From contig CAKZIX010000106.1 in the NCBI GenBank assembly GCA_936936565.1, positions 1-58,229 on the forward strand: a DNA stretch of 58,229 nt, in the 5' to 3' direction. Positions within the stretch are counted from its first letter, which is position 1, and every line of letters starts with the position of its first letter. Under the pieces are notes generated by a model. The model searched no databases. It saw only the letters and a list, made by a program, of their open reading frames with translations, and was not told the DNA's origin. The DNA is from an uncultured Nocardiaceae bacterium (GTDB taxonomy: Bacteria; Actinomycetota; Actinomycetes; Mycobacteriales; Mycobacteriaceae). Shown in pieces: positions 50,382-58,229 of the stretch. Made by a program: the position numbers and the translations under genes.

Positions 50382-51866
50382 ATGACTGCGACCGACAAGC
50401 CGGGTTACGACTCCGCTGCGCTGGCCCAGGAAGACGAGGGCTACCACAAGGGTCTGCGGCCCCGGCAGCTGCAGATGATTGCCATCGGCGGCGCCATCGG
50501 TACCGGCCTGTTCCTGGGTGCGGGCGGCCGGCTGCGCGATGCCGGCCCAGGCCTGTTCCTGGTCTACGCGGTGTGCGGGGTGTTCGTCTTCCTGATTCTG
50601 CGCGCGCTGGGCGAACTCGTGTTGCACCGGCCGTCGTCGGGTTCGTTCGTTTCCTATGCGCGCGAATTCCTCGGCGAAAAGGCGGCATATGTCGCGGGCT
50701 GGATGTATTTCCTCAACTGGGCGATGACGGCAATCGTCGACTCCACCGCGATCGCGCTCTACTTCCATTTCTGGGGCGCATTCGAAGCCATCCCGCAATG
50801 GCTGATCGCGCTCGTCGCGCTGGCCCTCGTGCTCAGTATGAACCTGATTTCGGTGCGCCTGTTCGGTGAGCTGGAGTTCTGGGCCGCGCTCATCAAGGTG
50901 GCGGCGCTGCTGGCGTTCCTCGTCGCGGGCACCATCTTCCTCGCCGGCCGGTACGAGATCGACGGCGAGCGCACCGGCTTCCACGTCATCTCCGAGAGCG
51001 GCGGGTTGTTCCCCACCGGGCTGTATCCCTTGGTGATCGTCACCTCCGGCGTCATATTCGCTTATGCCGCAGTCGAACTCGTCGGAACCGCGGCCGGTGA
51101 GACGGCCAATCCGGCGAAGATCATGCCGCGCGCCATCAACTCGGTGATCGCGCGCATCGCCGTGTTCTACGTCGGTTCGCTGGTGCTGCTCGCGCTCCTG
51201 CTTCCCTACACCGCCTACCGGGCCGGCGAGAGCCCGTTCGTCACCTTCTTCGACAAGCTCGGTGTCGACGGCGCCGGCGACATCATGAACATCGTGGTGC
51301 TCACCGCCGCGTTCTCCAGCCTGAACGCCGGGCTGTACTCCACCGGCCGCATCCTGCGCTCGATGGCGATCAACGGCAGCGCGCCGTCGTTCACCGCGCG
51401 CATGTCCCGCAACGGCGTGCCCTACGGCGGCATCTGCCTGACCGCCGCCATCGGGCTGGTCGGGGTGTTCCTCAACGGCGTGGTCCCCGACCAGGCCTTC
51501 GAGATCGTGCTGAACATGGCTGCGCTCGGCATCATCGCCTCCTGGGCCACCATCGTGATCTGCCAGATCCAGCTCTTCCGCTGGTCGCAACGGGGCATCC
51601 TGAAGCGTCCGTCGTTCCGGTTGTGGGGCTCGCCGTACACCGGCTACCTGACGCTGGTGTTCCTGTTCGGCGTCCTGGTGCTCATGGCCTTCGACTACCC
51701 GGTCGGCACCTGGACCGTGGCCAGTCTGGCCGTCATCGTCCCGTTGCTGATCGGCGGCTGGTACCTGGTGCGCGATCGCGTCCAGCGGCTCGCCGACGAA
51801 CGCATCGGGTACACCGGCGAGTTCCCGGTGCTCGCGGAGCGTCCGCTGCCGCCGGACAAGCAGTAG
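50382..51866 (+). CDS. ansP: L-asparagine permease (APC family)
   Basis: 494 residues with twelve transmembrane helices. Long stretches match what I know of M. tuberculosis AnsP2: EDEGYHKGLRPRQLQMIAIGGAIGTG, LRALGELVLHRPSSGSFVSY, FLNWAMTAIVDSTAIA, MNLISVRLFGELEFWA and LNAGLYSTGRILRSMAINGS. It imports asparagine with protons. Confidence 0.92.
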   Translation: MTATDKPGYDSAALAQEDEGYHKGLRPRQLQMIAIGGAIGTGLFLGAGGRLRDAGPGLFLVYAVCGVFVFLILRALGELVLHRPSSGSFVSYAREFLGEKAAYVAGWMYFLNWAMTAIVDSTAIALYFHFWGAFEAIPQWLIALVALALVLSMNLISVRLFGELEFWAALIKVAALLAFLVAGTIFLAGRYEIDGERTGFHVISESGGLFPTGLYPLVIVTSGVIFAYAAVELVGTAAGETANPAKIMPRAINSVIARIAVFYVGSLVLLALLLPYTAYRAGESPFVTFFDKLGVDGAGDIMNIVVLTAAFSSLNAGLYSTGRILRSMAINGSAPSFTARMSRNGVPYGGICLTAAIGLVGVFLNGVVPDQAFEIVLNMAALGIIASWATIVICQIQLFRWSQRGILKRPSFRLWGSPYTGYLTLVFLFGVLVLMAFDYPVGTWTVASLAVIVPLLIGGWYLVRDRVQRLADERIGYTGEFPVLAERPLPPDKQ

Positions 51867-51869
51867 ATC

Positions 51870-53102
51870 GTGCGCCGCCGTTCGGTGTGCCTCGGCATCG
51901 TCGCGCCGCTGCTGGCGGCGCTGCTGCTCACCGGTACGGCGGTCGCGGCGCCGCCCGATCAGTGGGTGGGTTCCTACGCCGCCGCGCCCGGGTTCACCAA
52001 CCCGGTGCCGCCCGTCGGCTCCACCTTCCGGGTGCTCGCGATGCCGCATCTCGGCGGCGAGACCGTGCGGCTGCGCCTGTCGAACCGGTTCGGCAACCGG
52101 CCGTTGCAGATCGATGCCGTCACCGTCGCACCCAGCGTCGGCCAGTCGGCGGCGGTCGTGGCGCACGAGCTGCGCGCCGTCACCTTCGCCGGCCGGCCCA
52201 GCATTGCCATCGCCCCGGGCGCCGACCTCGCCAGCGACCCGATACCGTTGCGCATCAAGGCTTTTCAACTACTGTCCGTCAGCATCTTCGTGACGTCGGT
52301 GGATCTGGTCACCGAACACCTCGATGCCCACCAGCTGTCCTGGCTGGCGCCGGGCGCGAACGCCGCCGCCGACACGGGCAGTGAGCGATACACCGTGCCG
52401 TATCCGTCGGCGCCGATCCTGTGCGGCATCGACGTGGCCGCGGCGCCCGGTGGGCGCACGATCGTCGCGTTCGGCGATTCCATCACCGACGGCTTCCACG
52501 CCCTGCCCATGGAGGTGCTGACCCTCGGCGCCAACCAGCGCTATCCCGACTATCTCGCCCGCCGCCTCGCCGCCGCCGGCGCCACACACATCGGCGTCGT
52601 CAACGCCGGCATCAGCGGCAACCAGGTGACCCAGGGTCCGAGCGGTCTGGAATGGGCGCTCGGTTACGGGCCGCCGGGAGTCGACCGCTTCGCCCGCGAC
52701 GCCCTCGGCGTCCCCGGCGTGTCCGATGTGCTGCTCGCGCTGGGTTCCAACGATCTCGCGCGCGGCCTGCACGCGCCGGCGGCCCCCGAGCAGGTGATCG
52801 CCGGCCTGCAACGCATGATCGCCCAGGCCCACGCCGCCGGGGTCCGGGTGCACCTGGCCACCCTCACGCCGCGCACCGATTTCGAGGCCCCGCCGCCGGA
52901 CTCGATTCAGACCGTCAACCGCTGGATCCGCGCCCAGCGCGAATCCGACTCCATCCTCGATTTCGATGCGCTGCTCCGCGATCCGGCGAATCCGTTCCGC
53001 CTCGCACCACAATTCGACAGCGGCGACGGACTGCACCCCAACCCCGCCGGGTACCAGCGCCTGGCGGGCGGGATCGACCTGGGCGTCCTACAGATCCGGT
53101 GA
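51870..53102 (+). CDS. secreted SGNH/GDSL hydrolase
   Basis: 410 residues from GTG 51870, four bases after the ansP stop. A signal peptide ends near AVAAPPDQ. The SGNH catalytic blocks are present: block I FGDSITDGF, block III LALGSNDLARG and block V DGLHPNPAGY with Asp and His, plus the GISGNQV oxyanion Gly. An about 190-residue N-terminal domain precedes the catalytic part, as in carbohydrate esterases of this type. Substrate unknown. Confidence 0.88.
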   Translation: MRRRSVCLGIVAPLLAALLLTGTAVAAPPDQWVGSYAAAPGFTNPVPPVGSTFRVLAMPHLGGETVRLRLSNRFGNRPLQIDAVTVAPSVGQSAAVVAHELRAVTFAGRPSIAIAPGADLASDPIPLRIKAFQLLSVSIFVTSVDLVTEHLDAHQLSWLAPGANAAADTGSERYTVPYPSAPILCGIDVAAAPGGRTIVAFGDSITDGFHALPMEVLTLGANQRYPDYLARRLAAAGATHIGVVNAGISGNQVTQGPSGLEWALGYGPPGVDRFARDALGVPGVSDVLLALGSNDLARGLHAPAAPEQVIAGLQRMIAQAHAAGVRVHLATLTPRTDFEAPPPDSIQTVNRWIRAQRESDSILDFDALLRDPANPFRLAPQFDSGDGLHPNPAGYQRLAGGIDLGVLQIR

Positions 53103-53394
53103 TCGTGATGTCGCTCTTCGACTGCCGTGCCCGCTGGCGTCTGGGCCCGGCGCGCCGCGACGGCGCTCCCGCGCGGCCCCGCAGCATCGATCCCGCGCAC
53201 CTCTGTCACTGGTCAGACCACCTGACATGTTCCATAGTCACGCGAAACGAGCACCTGACATGTGCTCGGTCGGCGGGTCTTGCCTGGACCCATCGACGCG
53301 CGGACTGCTTGCCGAAAGCCGCTCAGCGATGCGATACCACGCGAGCGACGCGGCCCCTTCGTTGCACGCGACGGCGTCGGCCGCGCGGCCAAAA
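53103..53394. other. noncoding gap with repeats
   Basis: 292 bases without a gene. It holds a perfect TGGTCAGACCA palindrome (53210-53220) of the GntR/FadR operator style, two copies of CACCTGACATGT (53219-53230 and 53252-53263) and a GGCCGCGCGGCC palindrome near 53380. Role unknown. Confidence 0.35.
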
Positions 53395-53469
53395 TGGAGC
53401 GAGTGGCGGGAATCGAACCCGCGTGAACGGCTTTGCAGACCGGTGCCTAAACCTCTCAGCCACACCCGC
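53395..53469 (-). tRNA. tRNA-Cys (anticodon GCA)
   Basis: Minus-strand cloverleaf with acceptor GCGGGTG/CACTCGC (one G-T), D-arm GGCTGAGAGGTTTAGGC, anticodon loop CTGCAAA (GCA), T-arm GCGGGTTCGATTCCCGC, discriminator U (typical for Cys) and encoded CCA. One anticodon-stem pair is mismatched. Confidence 0.92.
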
Positions 53470-53517
53470 AGTGGCATCGATAATGCCGCCGCGAGCGGGC
53501 CCGCACCAGGTTTGCGA

Positions 53518-53967
53518 TCAGCGTGATTCCAGTTGCGCCGCAATGGCGTTGCGCCAGCCCTCGGCGTCGAGGACGAACCAGGCGGCGCTGTCGTCACCGA
53601 TGGTGACGCGCACCAGCGGGCGGCCCACGGACTTGCCGGCGTGCGAGCGCACGACATCCAGTTGCGTGATCGCCGACAGCGGGATTTCCAGCGCTTGGGA
53701 GCTGCCGAAGCGGTGGAACCAGAGCCGGTGCGGCGTGAGCACCAGGGCGCCGGCGCCGCGCACCTGCCGGCCGCCCTTGGAGGCGTAGCCGAAGAAGTTG
53801 GCGCTGGGCTCGGAGACGACGATCTCGGCGGGCTGGAAGGTGGCCGCGATCTTGGCTTGCCCGGCCCCGCGCACGCGCTTCATCACCAGGCGGGCGACGA
53901 CAACGACAGTGATCAGCACGACCGCGACGATCACCACGACCAACAGGACAATCTGGGCGGCGCTCAC
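53518..53967 (-). CDS. membrane-anchored PH/GRAM-like protein
   Basis: 149 residues from GTG 53967, with GGATCTCCCTCC upstream. One N-terminal transmembrane helix (IVLLVVVIVAVVLITVVVVARLV) and a compact beta-rich domain (GALVLTPHRLWFHRFGSSQALEIPLSAITQLDVV, PLVRVTIGDDSAAWFVLDAEGW) that looks like a bacterial PH/GRAM domain. Function unknown. It is divergent from marR by 35 bases and ends before the tRNA-Cys. Confidence 0.7.
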   Translation of the reverse strand: MSAAQIVLLVVVIVAVVLITVVVVARLVMKRVRGAGQAKIAATFQPAEIVVSEPSANFFGYASKGGRQVRGAGALVLTPHRLWFHRFGSSQALEIPLSAITQLDVVRSHAGKSVGRPLVRVTIGDDSAAWFVLDAEGWRNAIAAQLESR

Positions 53968-54002
53968 GGAGGGAGATCCTACGGGCGTGCCATGATCGGT
54001 GA

Positions 54003-54533
54003 ATGCCGAACCAGCCGTTGCCCGTCGACCCGATCGCCGAGGCGCACCGCCAGTGGGTGGCGCACGGCTGGGGCGATGCGGCCGACGGGATGGCGGCGGT
54101 CACGTCGCTGATGCGCGCACAGCAGATCATGCAGGCGCGGGTGGACGAGGCACTCAAACCAACCGGGCTCACCTTCGCGCGCTACGAAATGCTGATGCTG
54201 CTCAGCTTCAGTCGCACAGGGGCGCTGCCGATGGCCAAGGCCAGCGCGCGCCTGCAGGTGCACCCGACGAGCGTGACGAACGCGGTGGATCGCCTGGAGG
54301 CGGCAGCACTGGTGAAGCGGGTGCCGCACCCGAGCGACCGGCGGGCCACGCTCATCGAGATAACGTCCGCGGGCAGGCAATTGGCGCAACGGGCGACCGA
54401 GTCGCTGAATGCGAAGGTGTTCAGCGAGCCGGGCCTGTCGCACGAGCGGCTCACCGAACTGGTGCGGGTGGTGGCGCAGTTGCGCCAGGCTGCGGGCGAT
54501 TTCGAGGCGAGCGAGCATACTATCTGGTCTTGA
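54003..54533 (+). CDS. MarR-family transcriptional regulator
   Basis: 176 residues. The winged helix is clear: FARYEMLMLLSFSRTGALPMAKASARLQVHPTSVTNAVDRLEAAALVKRVPHPSDRRATLIEITSAG-like order is intact, with dimerisation helices at both ends. It lies 58 bases before the Hsp70-like gene on the same strand. Ligand unknown. Confidence 0.9.
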   Translation: MPNQPLPVDPIAEAHRQWVAHGWGDAADGMAAVTSLMRAQQIMQARVDEALKPTGLTFARYEMLMLLSFSRTGALPMAKASARLQVHPTSVTNAVDRLEAAALVKRVPHPSDRRATLIEITSAGRQLAQRATESLNAKVFSEPGLSHERLTELVRVVAQLRQAAGDFEASEHTIWS

Positions 54534-54591
54534 GTTTCAAGATCGTCACGGGCGCTTGGCAAGTGCTGGGCGACAGGTCAGTATTGTCGGC

Positions 54592-55620
54592 ATGGTTCTG
54601 GTCCTGGGGGTGTCGGCGGGCGCACGCGGCGCCCGGGCCATCCTCAGCCACAGCGACGAGCCCGACGGCATACCGCTGGACTACTGCGAGGTCCGGCGGC
54701 GTCCGGGTGCCAGTCGCGGCGCCCCGGTGGCCGAGGCGATTCACCACATTCGGCGCGCGGCCGCCGCACGCGGCGAGCTGGTCACCGCGGCCGCAGTGAC
54801 CTACCGCGGGGAAGCCTGCCTCGACGAGATCCGGTCCGCGGTGGCGCCGTTCGGCCGCGAGCTGGCGCGCATCGCGCGCGAACCGCTGGCCCAGCTGCGG
54901 TACCTGCGCTACATCGGGCGGCTCCCCGAATCCGGCGCCGTGCTGCTCTACGACCTGGGCGCCACCGGCCTGTCGCTCACCCTCGCCGACTGCGCCACCG
55001 GCAACATTCTGCGCACCAGCCGCAGCACCGTGATCAGCGGCGACGCGCACGATCATCTGGTGCAACGCCACCTTGCGCGGGCCGGCCACGTGGTCGAGAT
55101 CGATCAGTGCCGCACCTGGCGCGAGACCTTGAGCAGCCGGCGGGCGGTCACCGCGCAGGCATCGACCGGTGATCGAATCACGTTGACGCGCAACGACCTT
55201 TCGGATGCACTCGCCGGTAGCGTGCACCATTCGGCGGCGCTGGTGCGCCACCTCGCCGACGAGGCGAACCGCACCGACGTGCACGTGCTGGTGCTCGGCG
55301 GCTGCGCCCGCAACGACCAGCTGGCGCAATGGCTGGCCGACAAGCTTGCCTACCCGGTCGAGTTGGCGCCCGAACCAGAGTTGGTGTCCGCCCGCGGCGC
55401 GCTGCTGGTCGCCGGGGAGCGCCGTCCGCGGGTGGTCCGCGTGGCGCATGCCATCGGCGCACCGGTCCGCCAGCCACGCCGCCGCAAGCTCGCGATCGCG
55501 CTCGGCGCGGCGGCTGCGGCGGCGGTGCTGGTCATCGGCCTGCTGGTGGCGGCGTGGACGGACGATCCGGCAACCCAGCCGACGCAGGTCGTCGGCGTAC
55601 CGAACGCCCAGTTCGAGTAA
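54592..55620 (+). CDS. Hsp70/actin-like ATPase-domain protein with C-terminal transmembrane helix
   Basis: 342 residues from ATG 54592. The actin-fold hallmarks are a first phosphate loop (VLVLGVSAGARGARAI), a second one YDLGATGLSLTLADC and the adenosine motif VLVLGGCARNDQLAQWL followed by ARGALLVAG. There is no peptide-binding domain; instead a basic linker (RQPRRRKLAI) leads to a transmembrane helix (LGAAAAAAVLVIGLLVAAW) near the C-terminus. Similar proteins occur in mycobacteria with unknown role. Confidence 0.75.
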   Translation: MVLVLGVSAGARGARAILSHSDEPDGIPLDYCEVRRRPGASRGAPVAEAIHHIRRAAAARGELVTAAAVTYRGEACLDEIRSAVAPFGRELARIAREPLAQLRYLRYIGRLPESGAVLLYDLGATGLSLTLADCATGNILRTSRSTVISGDAHDHLVQRHLARAGHVVEIDQCRTWRETLSSRRAVTAQASTGDRITLTRNDLSDALAGSVHHSAALVRHLADEANRTDVHVLVLGGCARNDQLAQWLADKLAYPVELAPEPELVSARGALLVAGERRPRVVRVAHAIGAPVRQPRRRKLAIALGAAAAAAVLVIGLLVAAWTDDPATQPTQVVGVPNAQFE

Positions 55621-55621
55621 C

Positions 55622-56398
55622 TCAGCGGTTGACGAACTTCGGGTCGCGCTTCTCGGCGAAGGCCGCCATGCCTTCACGCTGATCGGCAGTGCCGAACAGC
55701 GACTGGAAGGTGCGCCGCTCGAAGCGCAGTCCTTCGGTCAGCGACGTCTCGAAGGCCCGGTTCACGGCTTCCTTGGCGATCAGCACCGACGGCAGCGACT
55801 TGGCGGCAATCGTGTGTGCGATGTTCACCGCGGTGTCGACGAGCTCGTCCGCGGGCACGATCCGCGCGACCAGACCCGCACGCTCGGCCTCCTCGGCGTT
55901 CATGGTGCGACCGGTGAGGATGAGATCCATCGCCTTGGCCTTGCCGATGGCCCGCGTGAGCCGCTGGGAACCGCCCATGCCAGGGATGATGCCCAGGTTG
56001 ATCTCGGGCTGGCCGAACTTGGCGGTGTCGGCGGCGATCAGGATGTCGCACATCATCGCCAGTTCGCAGCCGCCGCCGAGGGCGTAGCCGCCGACGGCGG
56101 CGATGGTGGGTTTGCGGGTGGCGGCGACCCGCTCCCAGCCCGACAGGAAGTCGGGCAGGAACATGTCCAGGAAGGTCTGCGGCGCCATCTCCTTGATGTC
56201 GGCACCGGCGGCGAACGCCCGCTCGGACCCGGTGATCACGACGGCACCGATCTCGGCGTCGGACTCGAGCTCGTCGAGGGCCGTGGATAGCTCGGCGAGC
56301 ACCTGAGAGTTCAACGCGTTCAGGGCCTTCGGGCGGTTCAGGGTGATCACCCCGACCTTCCCGGTGCGCTCGAGCAGGATCGTCTCGAATTCGGTCAT
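55622..56398 (-). CDS. enoyl-CoA hydratase (EchA8/FadB1-like)
   Basis: 258 residues from ATG 56398. Crotonase fold with the oxyanion-hole motifs FAAGADIKEM and GGYALGGGCELAMMCD and both catalytic glutamates, in CELAM and in EINLGIIPGMGGSQRL. Hydrates trans-2-enoyl-CoA in beta-oxidation. It is divergent from icmF. A longer upstream frame is not needed. Confidence 0.93.
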   Translation of the reverse strand: MTEFETILLERTGKVGVITLNRPKALNALNSQVLAELSTALDELESDAEIGAVVITGSERAFAAGADIKEMAPQTFLDMFLPDFLSGWERVAATRKPTIAAVGGYALGGGCELAMMCDILIAADTAKFGQPEINLGIIPGMGGSQRLTRAIGKAKAMDLILTGRTMNAEEAERAGLVARIVPADELVDTAVNIAHTIAAKSLPSVLIAKEAVNRAFETSLTEGLRFERRTFQSLFGTADQREGMAAFAEKRDPKFVNR

Positions 56399-56456
56399 GC
56401 CGGTGACCCTAGCGAAGTTCCGGACACCGTCGCTGCCCGCCCGCCGGAGCAAGTAC

Positions 56457-56501
56457 TTGGATGTCCAACCTTTTCGGCCTACAATTACTTTGACGTCCAA
56501 C
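56457..56501. promoter_or_regulatory. paired operator-like repeats before icmF
   Basis: TTGGATGTCCAA (56457-56468) is a palindrome of two TTGGA half-sites. Ten bases of its right part, GATGTCCAAC (56460-56469), recur as GACGTCCAAC at 56492-56501, 32 bases (about three helical turns) apart. They lie in an AT-rich patch between divergent echA and icmF and are probably bound by a regulator. Confidence 0.55.
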
Positions 56502-56537
56502 TATTTGGCGTGAACCGCCAGCTCCTTGGAGGCATCC

Positions 56538-58229
56538 GTGGCCGAAACCGCCGCCCTGCACACCCCGCAACACCCCGTGCGCTTCGTTACCGCCGCCGCA
56601 CTGTTCGACGGCCACGACGCGGCGATCAACATCATGCGGCGCATCCTGCAGACCCAGGGCGCCGAAGTGATCCATCTCGGCCACAACCGCGCCGTGCAAG
56701 AGGTGGTCGACGCGATCGTCGAGGAAGACGTGCAGGGCGTGGCCGTCAGCTCCTACCAGGGCGGGCACGTCGAGTACTTCGAGTACCTCGCCCAAGCGCT
56801 GCAGCAGGCCGGCGCCGGGCACGTCAAGATCTTCGGCGGCGGCGGCGGGGTCATCGTGCACGAGGAGATCGAGCGCCTCGCCAAGGCGGGGGTCAAGATC
56901 TTCTCCCCCGAGGACGGCCAGCGCCTCGGCCTGCCCGGCATGATCAACGAACTCATCCGCACGTGCGATGTGGATCTGGCCGACACCCAGCCCGACCTGG
57001 ACGCGATCCTGGCCGGCGACCGGTTCGCCCTCGCCCGCGCCATCACCTGCCTGCAGGAAGGCAAGCTCGACGACGTCGACCTCTTGACCGCGGCGGCCGC
57101 CAAGCGCACCGTGCCGGTCCTCGGCATCACCGGCACCGGCGGCTCCGGAAAGTCTTCGCTCACCGACGAACTCGTGCGCCGCCTGCGCACCGACCAGCAG
57201 GACAAGCTGCGCGTGGCCGTGCTCGCCGTCGACCCGACCCGCCGGCGCGGCGGCGGCGCCCTGCTCGGCGACCGCATCCGGATGAACTCGCTGGACTCCG
57301 AGCACGTCTTCTTCCGCTCGCTGGCCACCCGCGGCAGCCACGAGCTGCCCGACAACATCGAGGCGATCATCGCGGCCGTGCAGGCCGCGGGCTACGACCT
57401 GGTGATTCTGGAAACGCCCGGCATCGGCCAAGGCGACGCCGCGATCGTCCCCTACGTCGACGTCGCGATGTACGTCATGACGCCGGAGTTCGGTGCGGCC
57501 TCCCAGCTCGAAAAGATCGACATGCTCGATTTCGCCGACGTGGTGGCCATCAACAAGTTCGAGCGCCGCGGCGCTCGCGACGCGCTGCGCGACGTGGCCC
57601 GCCAGCTGGTGCGCAACCGCGAAGCGTTCCACTCGAGCCCCGACGACATGCCGGTATTCGGTACCAGCGCAGCCACTTTCAACGACGACGGCGTGACCGC
57701 GCTCTATCAGCACCTGGCCGGGCTGCTCGCCGAGAAGGGTCTGCGCCTGGAAGATGGTGCGCTGCCCAAGGTTTCGACGAAGTTCTCCACCCGTATCGCA
57801 CAGGTCATTCCGGCCACCCGGGTTCGCTACCTCGCCGAGATCGCCGACGCGGTGCGCGGCTACCACGCCGAGACCGCCGCGCAGGTCGCCGCCGCCCAAC
57901 GCGTGCAACGACTTTCGCTCGTCGCCGACGAGTTGCCCGACGACGGTTCGGTTGCCGACCTGCTGAGCAAGGCTCGCAGGGATCTGCAACACGCCAACGC
58001 CGACCTGCTCGCCGAGTGGCCGGCCGTCGTCGAGTCCTACAGCGGTGACGAACAGGTGGTCACGGTCCGCGACCGTGAGCTGCGCACAGTACTGCGTCGG
58101 GAATCGTTGTCCGGCAGCCGGATTCCGCGCGTCGCGCTGCCACGCTTCACCGATCACGGTGAGCTGCTGCGGTTCCTGCGCGCAGAGAACCTGCCCGGCA
58201 AATTCCCGTTCACCGCAGGGGTGTTCGCG
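56538..58229 (+). CDS. icmF: fused B12-dependent isobutyryl-CoA mutase IcmF (5-prime part)
   Basis: Starts at GTG 56538 with GGAGG upstream and runs off the right edge (564 codons seen). Domain order is that of IcmF: an N-terminal B12-binding domain with the DGHDAAI motif at residues 24-30 and the GGGGG loop near 100-104, then a MeaI-type G-protein chaperone with P-loop GTGGSGKS at 199-206 and SAATFNDDG-type nucleotide base region, then the start of the substrate-binding linker. The mutase domain lies beyond the edge. It rearranges isobutyryl-CoA and butyryl-CoA and needs adenosylcobalamin, which the adenosyltransferase at 1739 could supply. Confidence 0.95.
   Translation, partial: MAETAALHTPQHPVRFVTAAALFDGHDAAINIMRRILQTQGAEVIHLGHNRAVQEVVDAIVEEDVQGVAVSSYQGGHVEYFEYLAQALQQAGAGHVKIFGGGGGVIVHEEIERLAKAGVKIFSPEDGQRLGLPGMINELIRTCDVDLADTQPDLDAILAGDRFALARAITCLQEGKLDDVDLLTAAAAKRTVPVLGITGTGGSGKSSLTDELVRRLRTDQQDKLRVAVLAVDPTRRRGGGALLGDRIRMNSLDSEHVFFRSLATRGSHELPDNIEAIIAAVQAAGYDLVILETPGIGQGDAAIVPYVDVAMYVMTPEFGAASQLEKIDMLDFADVVAINKFERRGARDALRDVARQLVRNREAFHSSPDDMPVFGTSAATFNDDGVTALYQHLAGLLAEKGLRLEDGALPKVSTKFSTRIAQVIPATRVRYLAEIADAVRGYHAETAAQVAAAQRVQRLSLVADELPDDGSVADLLSKARRDLQHANADLLAEWPAVVESYSGDEQVVTVRDRELRTVLRRESLSGSRIPRVALPRFTDHGELLRFLRAENLPGKFPFTAGVFA

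Noticed and set aside
52421..53788. Plus-strand frame running from the SGNH hydrolase through the tRNA-Cys
   Set aside because: It crosses a tRNA gene and another gene on the opposite strand and lacks any domain.

Overview
The window is a high-GC actinobacterial chromosome segment. Gene order from argS to murA (argS-lysA-hom-thrC-thrB-rho-rpmE-prfA-...-prmC-tsaC-wecA-atp operon-DUF2550-cobalamin adenosyltransferase-murA) is the order I know from Mycobacterium tuberculosis Rv1292 to Rv1315. The MurA carries Asp at the catalytic Cys position, alpha subunit and gamma subunit carry mycobacterial-type extensions, and Rho has a long disordered insert. I infer a member of the Mycobacteriales, most likely Nocardiaceae-like; the species cannot be read from the sequence alone.

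Layout. (1) 1-2933: murA (minus strand, running off the left edge), a PduO-type ATP:cob(I)alamin adenosyltransferase (plus) and a DUF2550 membrane protein (minus). (2) 2967-10909: complete F1Fo ATP synthase operon (minus) in the order atpZ-like, atpI, atpB, atpE, atpF, b-prime, atpH, atpA, atpG, atpD, atpC. (3) 11146-25485: minus-strand housekeeping block with wecA, tsaC, prmC, two small proteins, prfA, rpmE, rho, thrB, thrC, hom, lysA and argS; many neighbours overlap by four bases. (4) 25609-31182: DUF3105/DUF305 pair, tRNA-Arg, a decayed yefM-yoeB toxin-antitoxin locus, a small membrane protein, a divergent TetR/saccharopine-dehydrogenase-like pair and an MBL-fold hydrolase. (5) 31186-38225: LysR regulator divergent from a complete CUT1 sugar ABC transporter operon that contains a TIM-barrel isomerase/epimerase, followed by an NTF2-like protein. 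(6) 38222-42153: MarR, a DGPF (YCII-like) protein with an ECF42-type sigma factor, an EamA transporter and a frameshifted PIG-L deacetylase. (7) 42154-47994: Fbp-type ferric iron ABC transporter with an IdeR/DtxR-like box, a Tat-exported metallophosphoesterase and a nitroreductase. (8) 48107-58229: coiled-coil membrane protein, PhoX-family protein, L-asparagine permease, SGNH hydrolase, tRNA-Cys, MarR, Hsp70-like protein, enoyl-CoA hydratase and the start of the B12-dependent fused mutase IcmF.

The most surprising observation is at the left edge: the MurA reading frame has no stop codon at its normal end and continues in frame through about 40 residues resembling the N-terminus of DapE into an alpha/beta-hydrolase (monoacylglycerol-lipase type). 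This is either a genuine cell-wall enzyme fusion, a product of illegitimate recombination, or an assembly chimera. Other points worth attention are the yefM-yoeB relic that keeps its operator, an operator overlapping the tetR start codon, separate overlapping b-prime and delta genes that are one fused gene in M. tuberculosis, and paired repeats in front of icmF.
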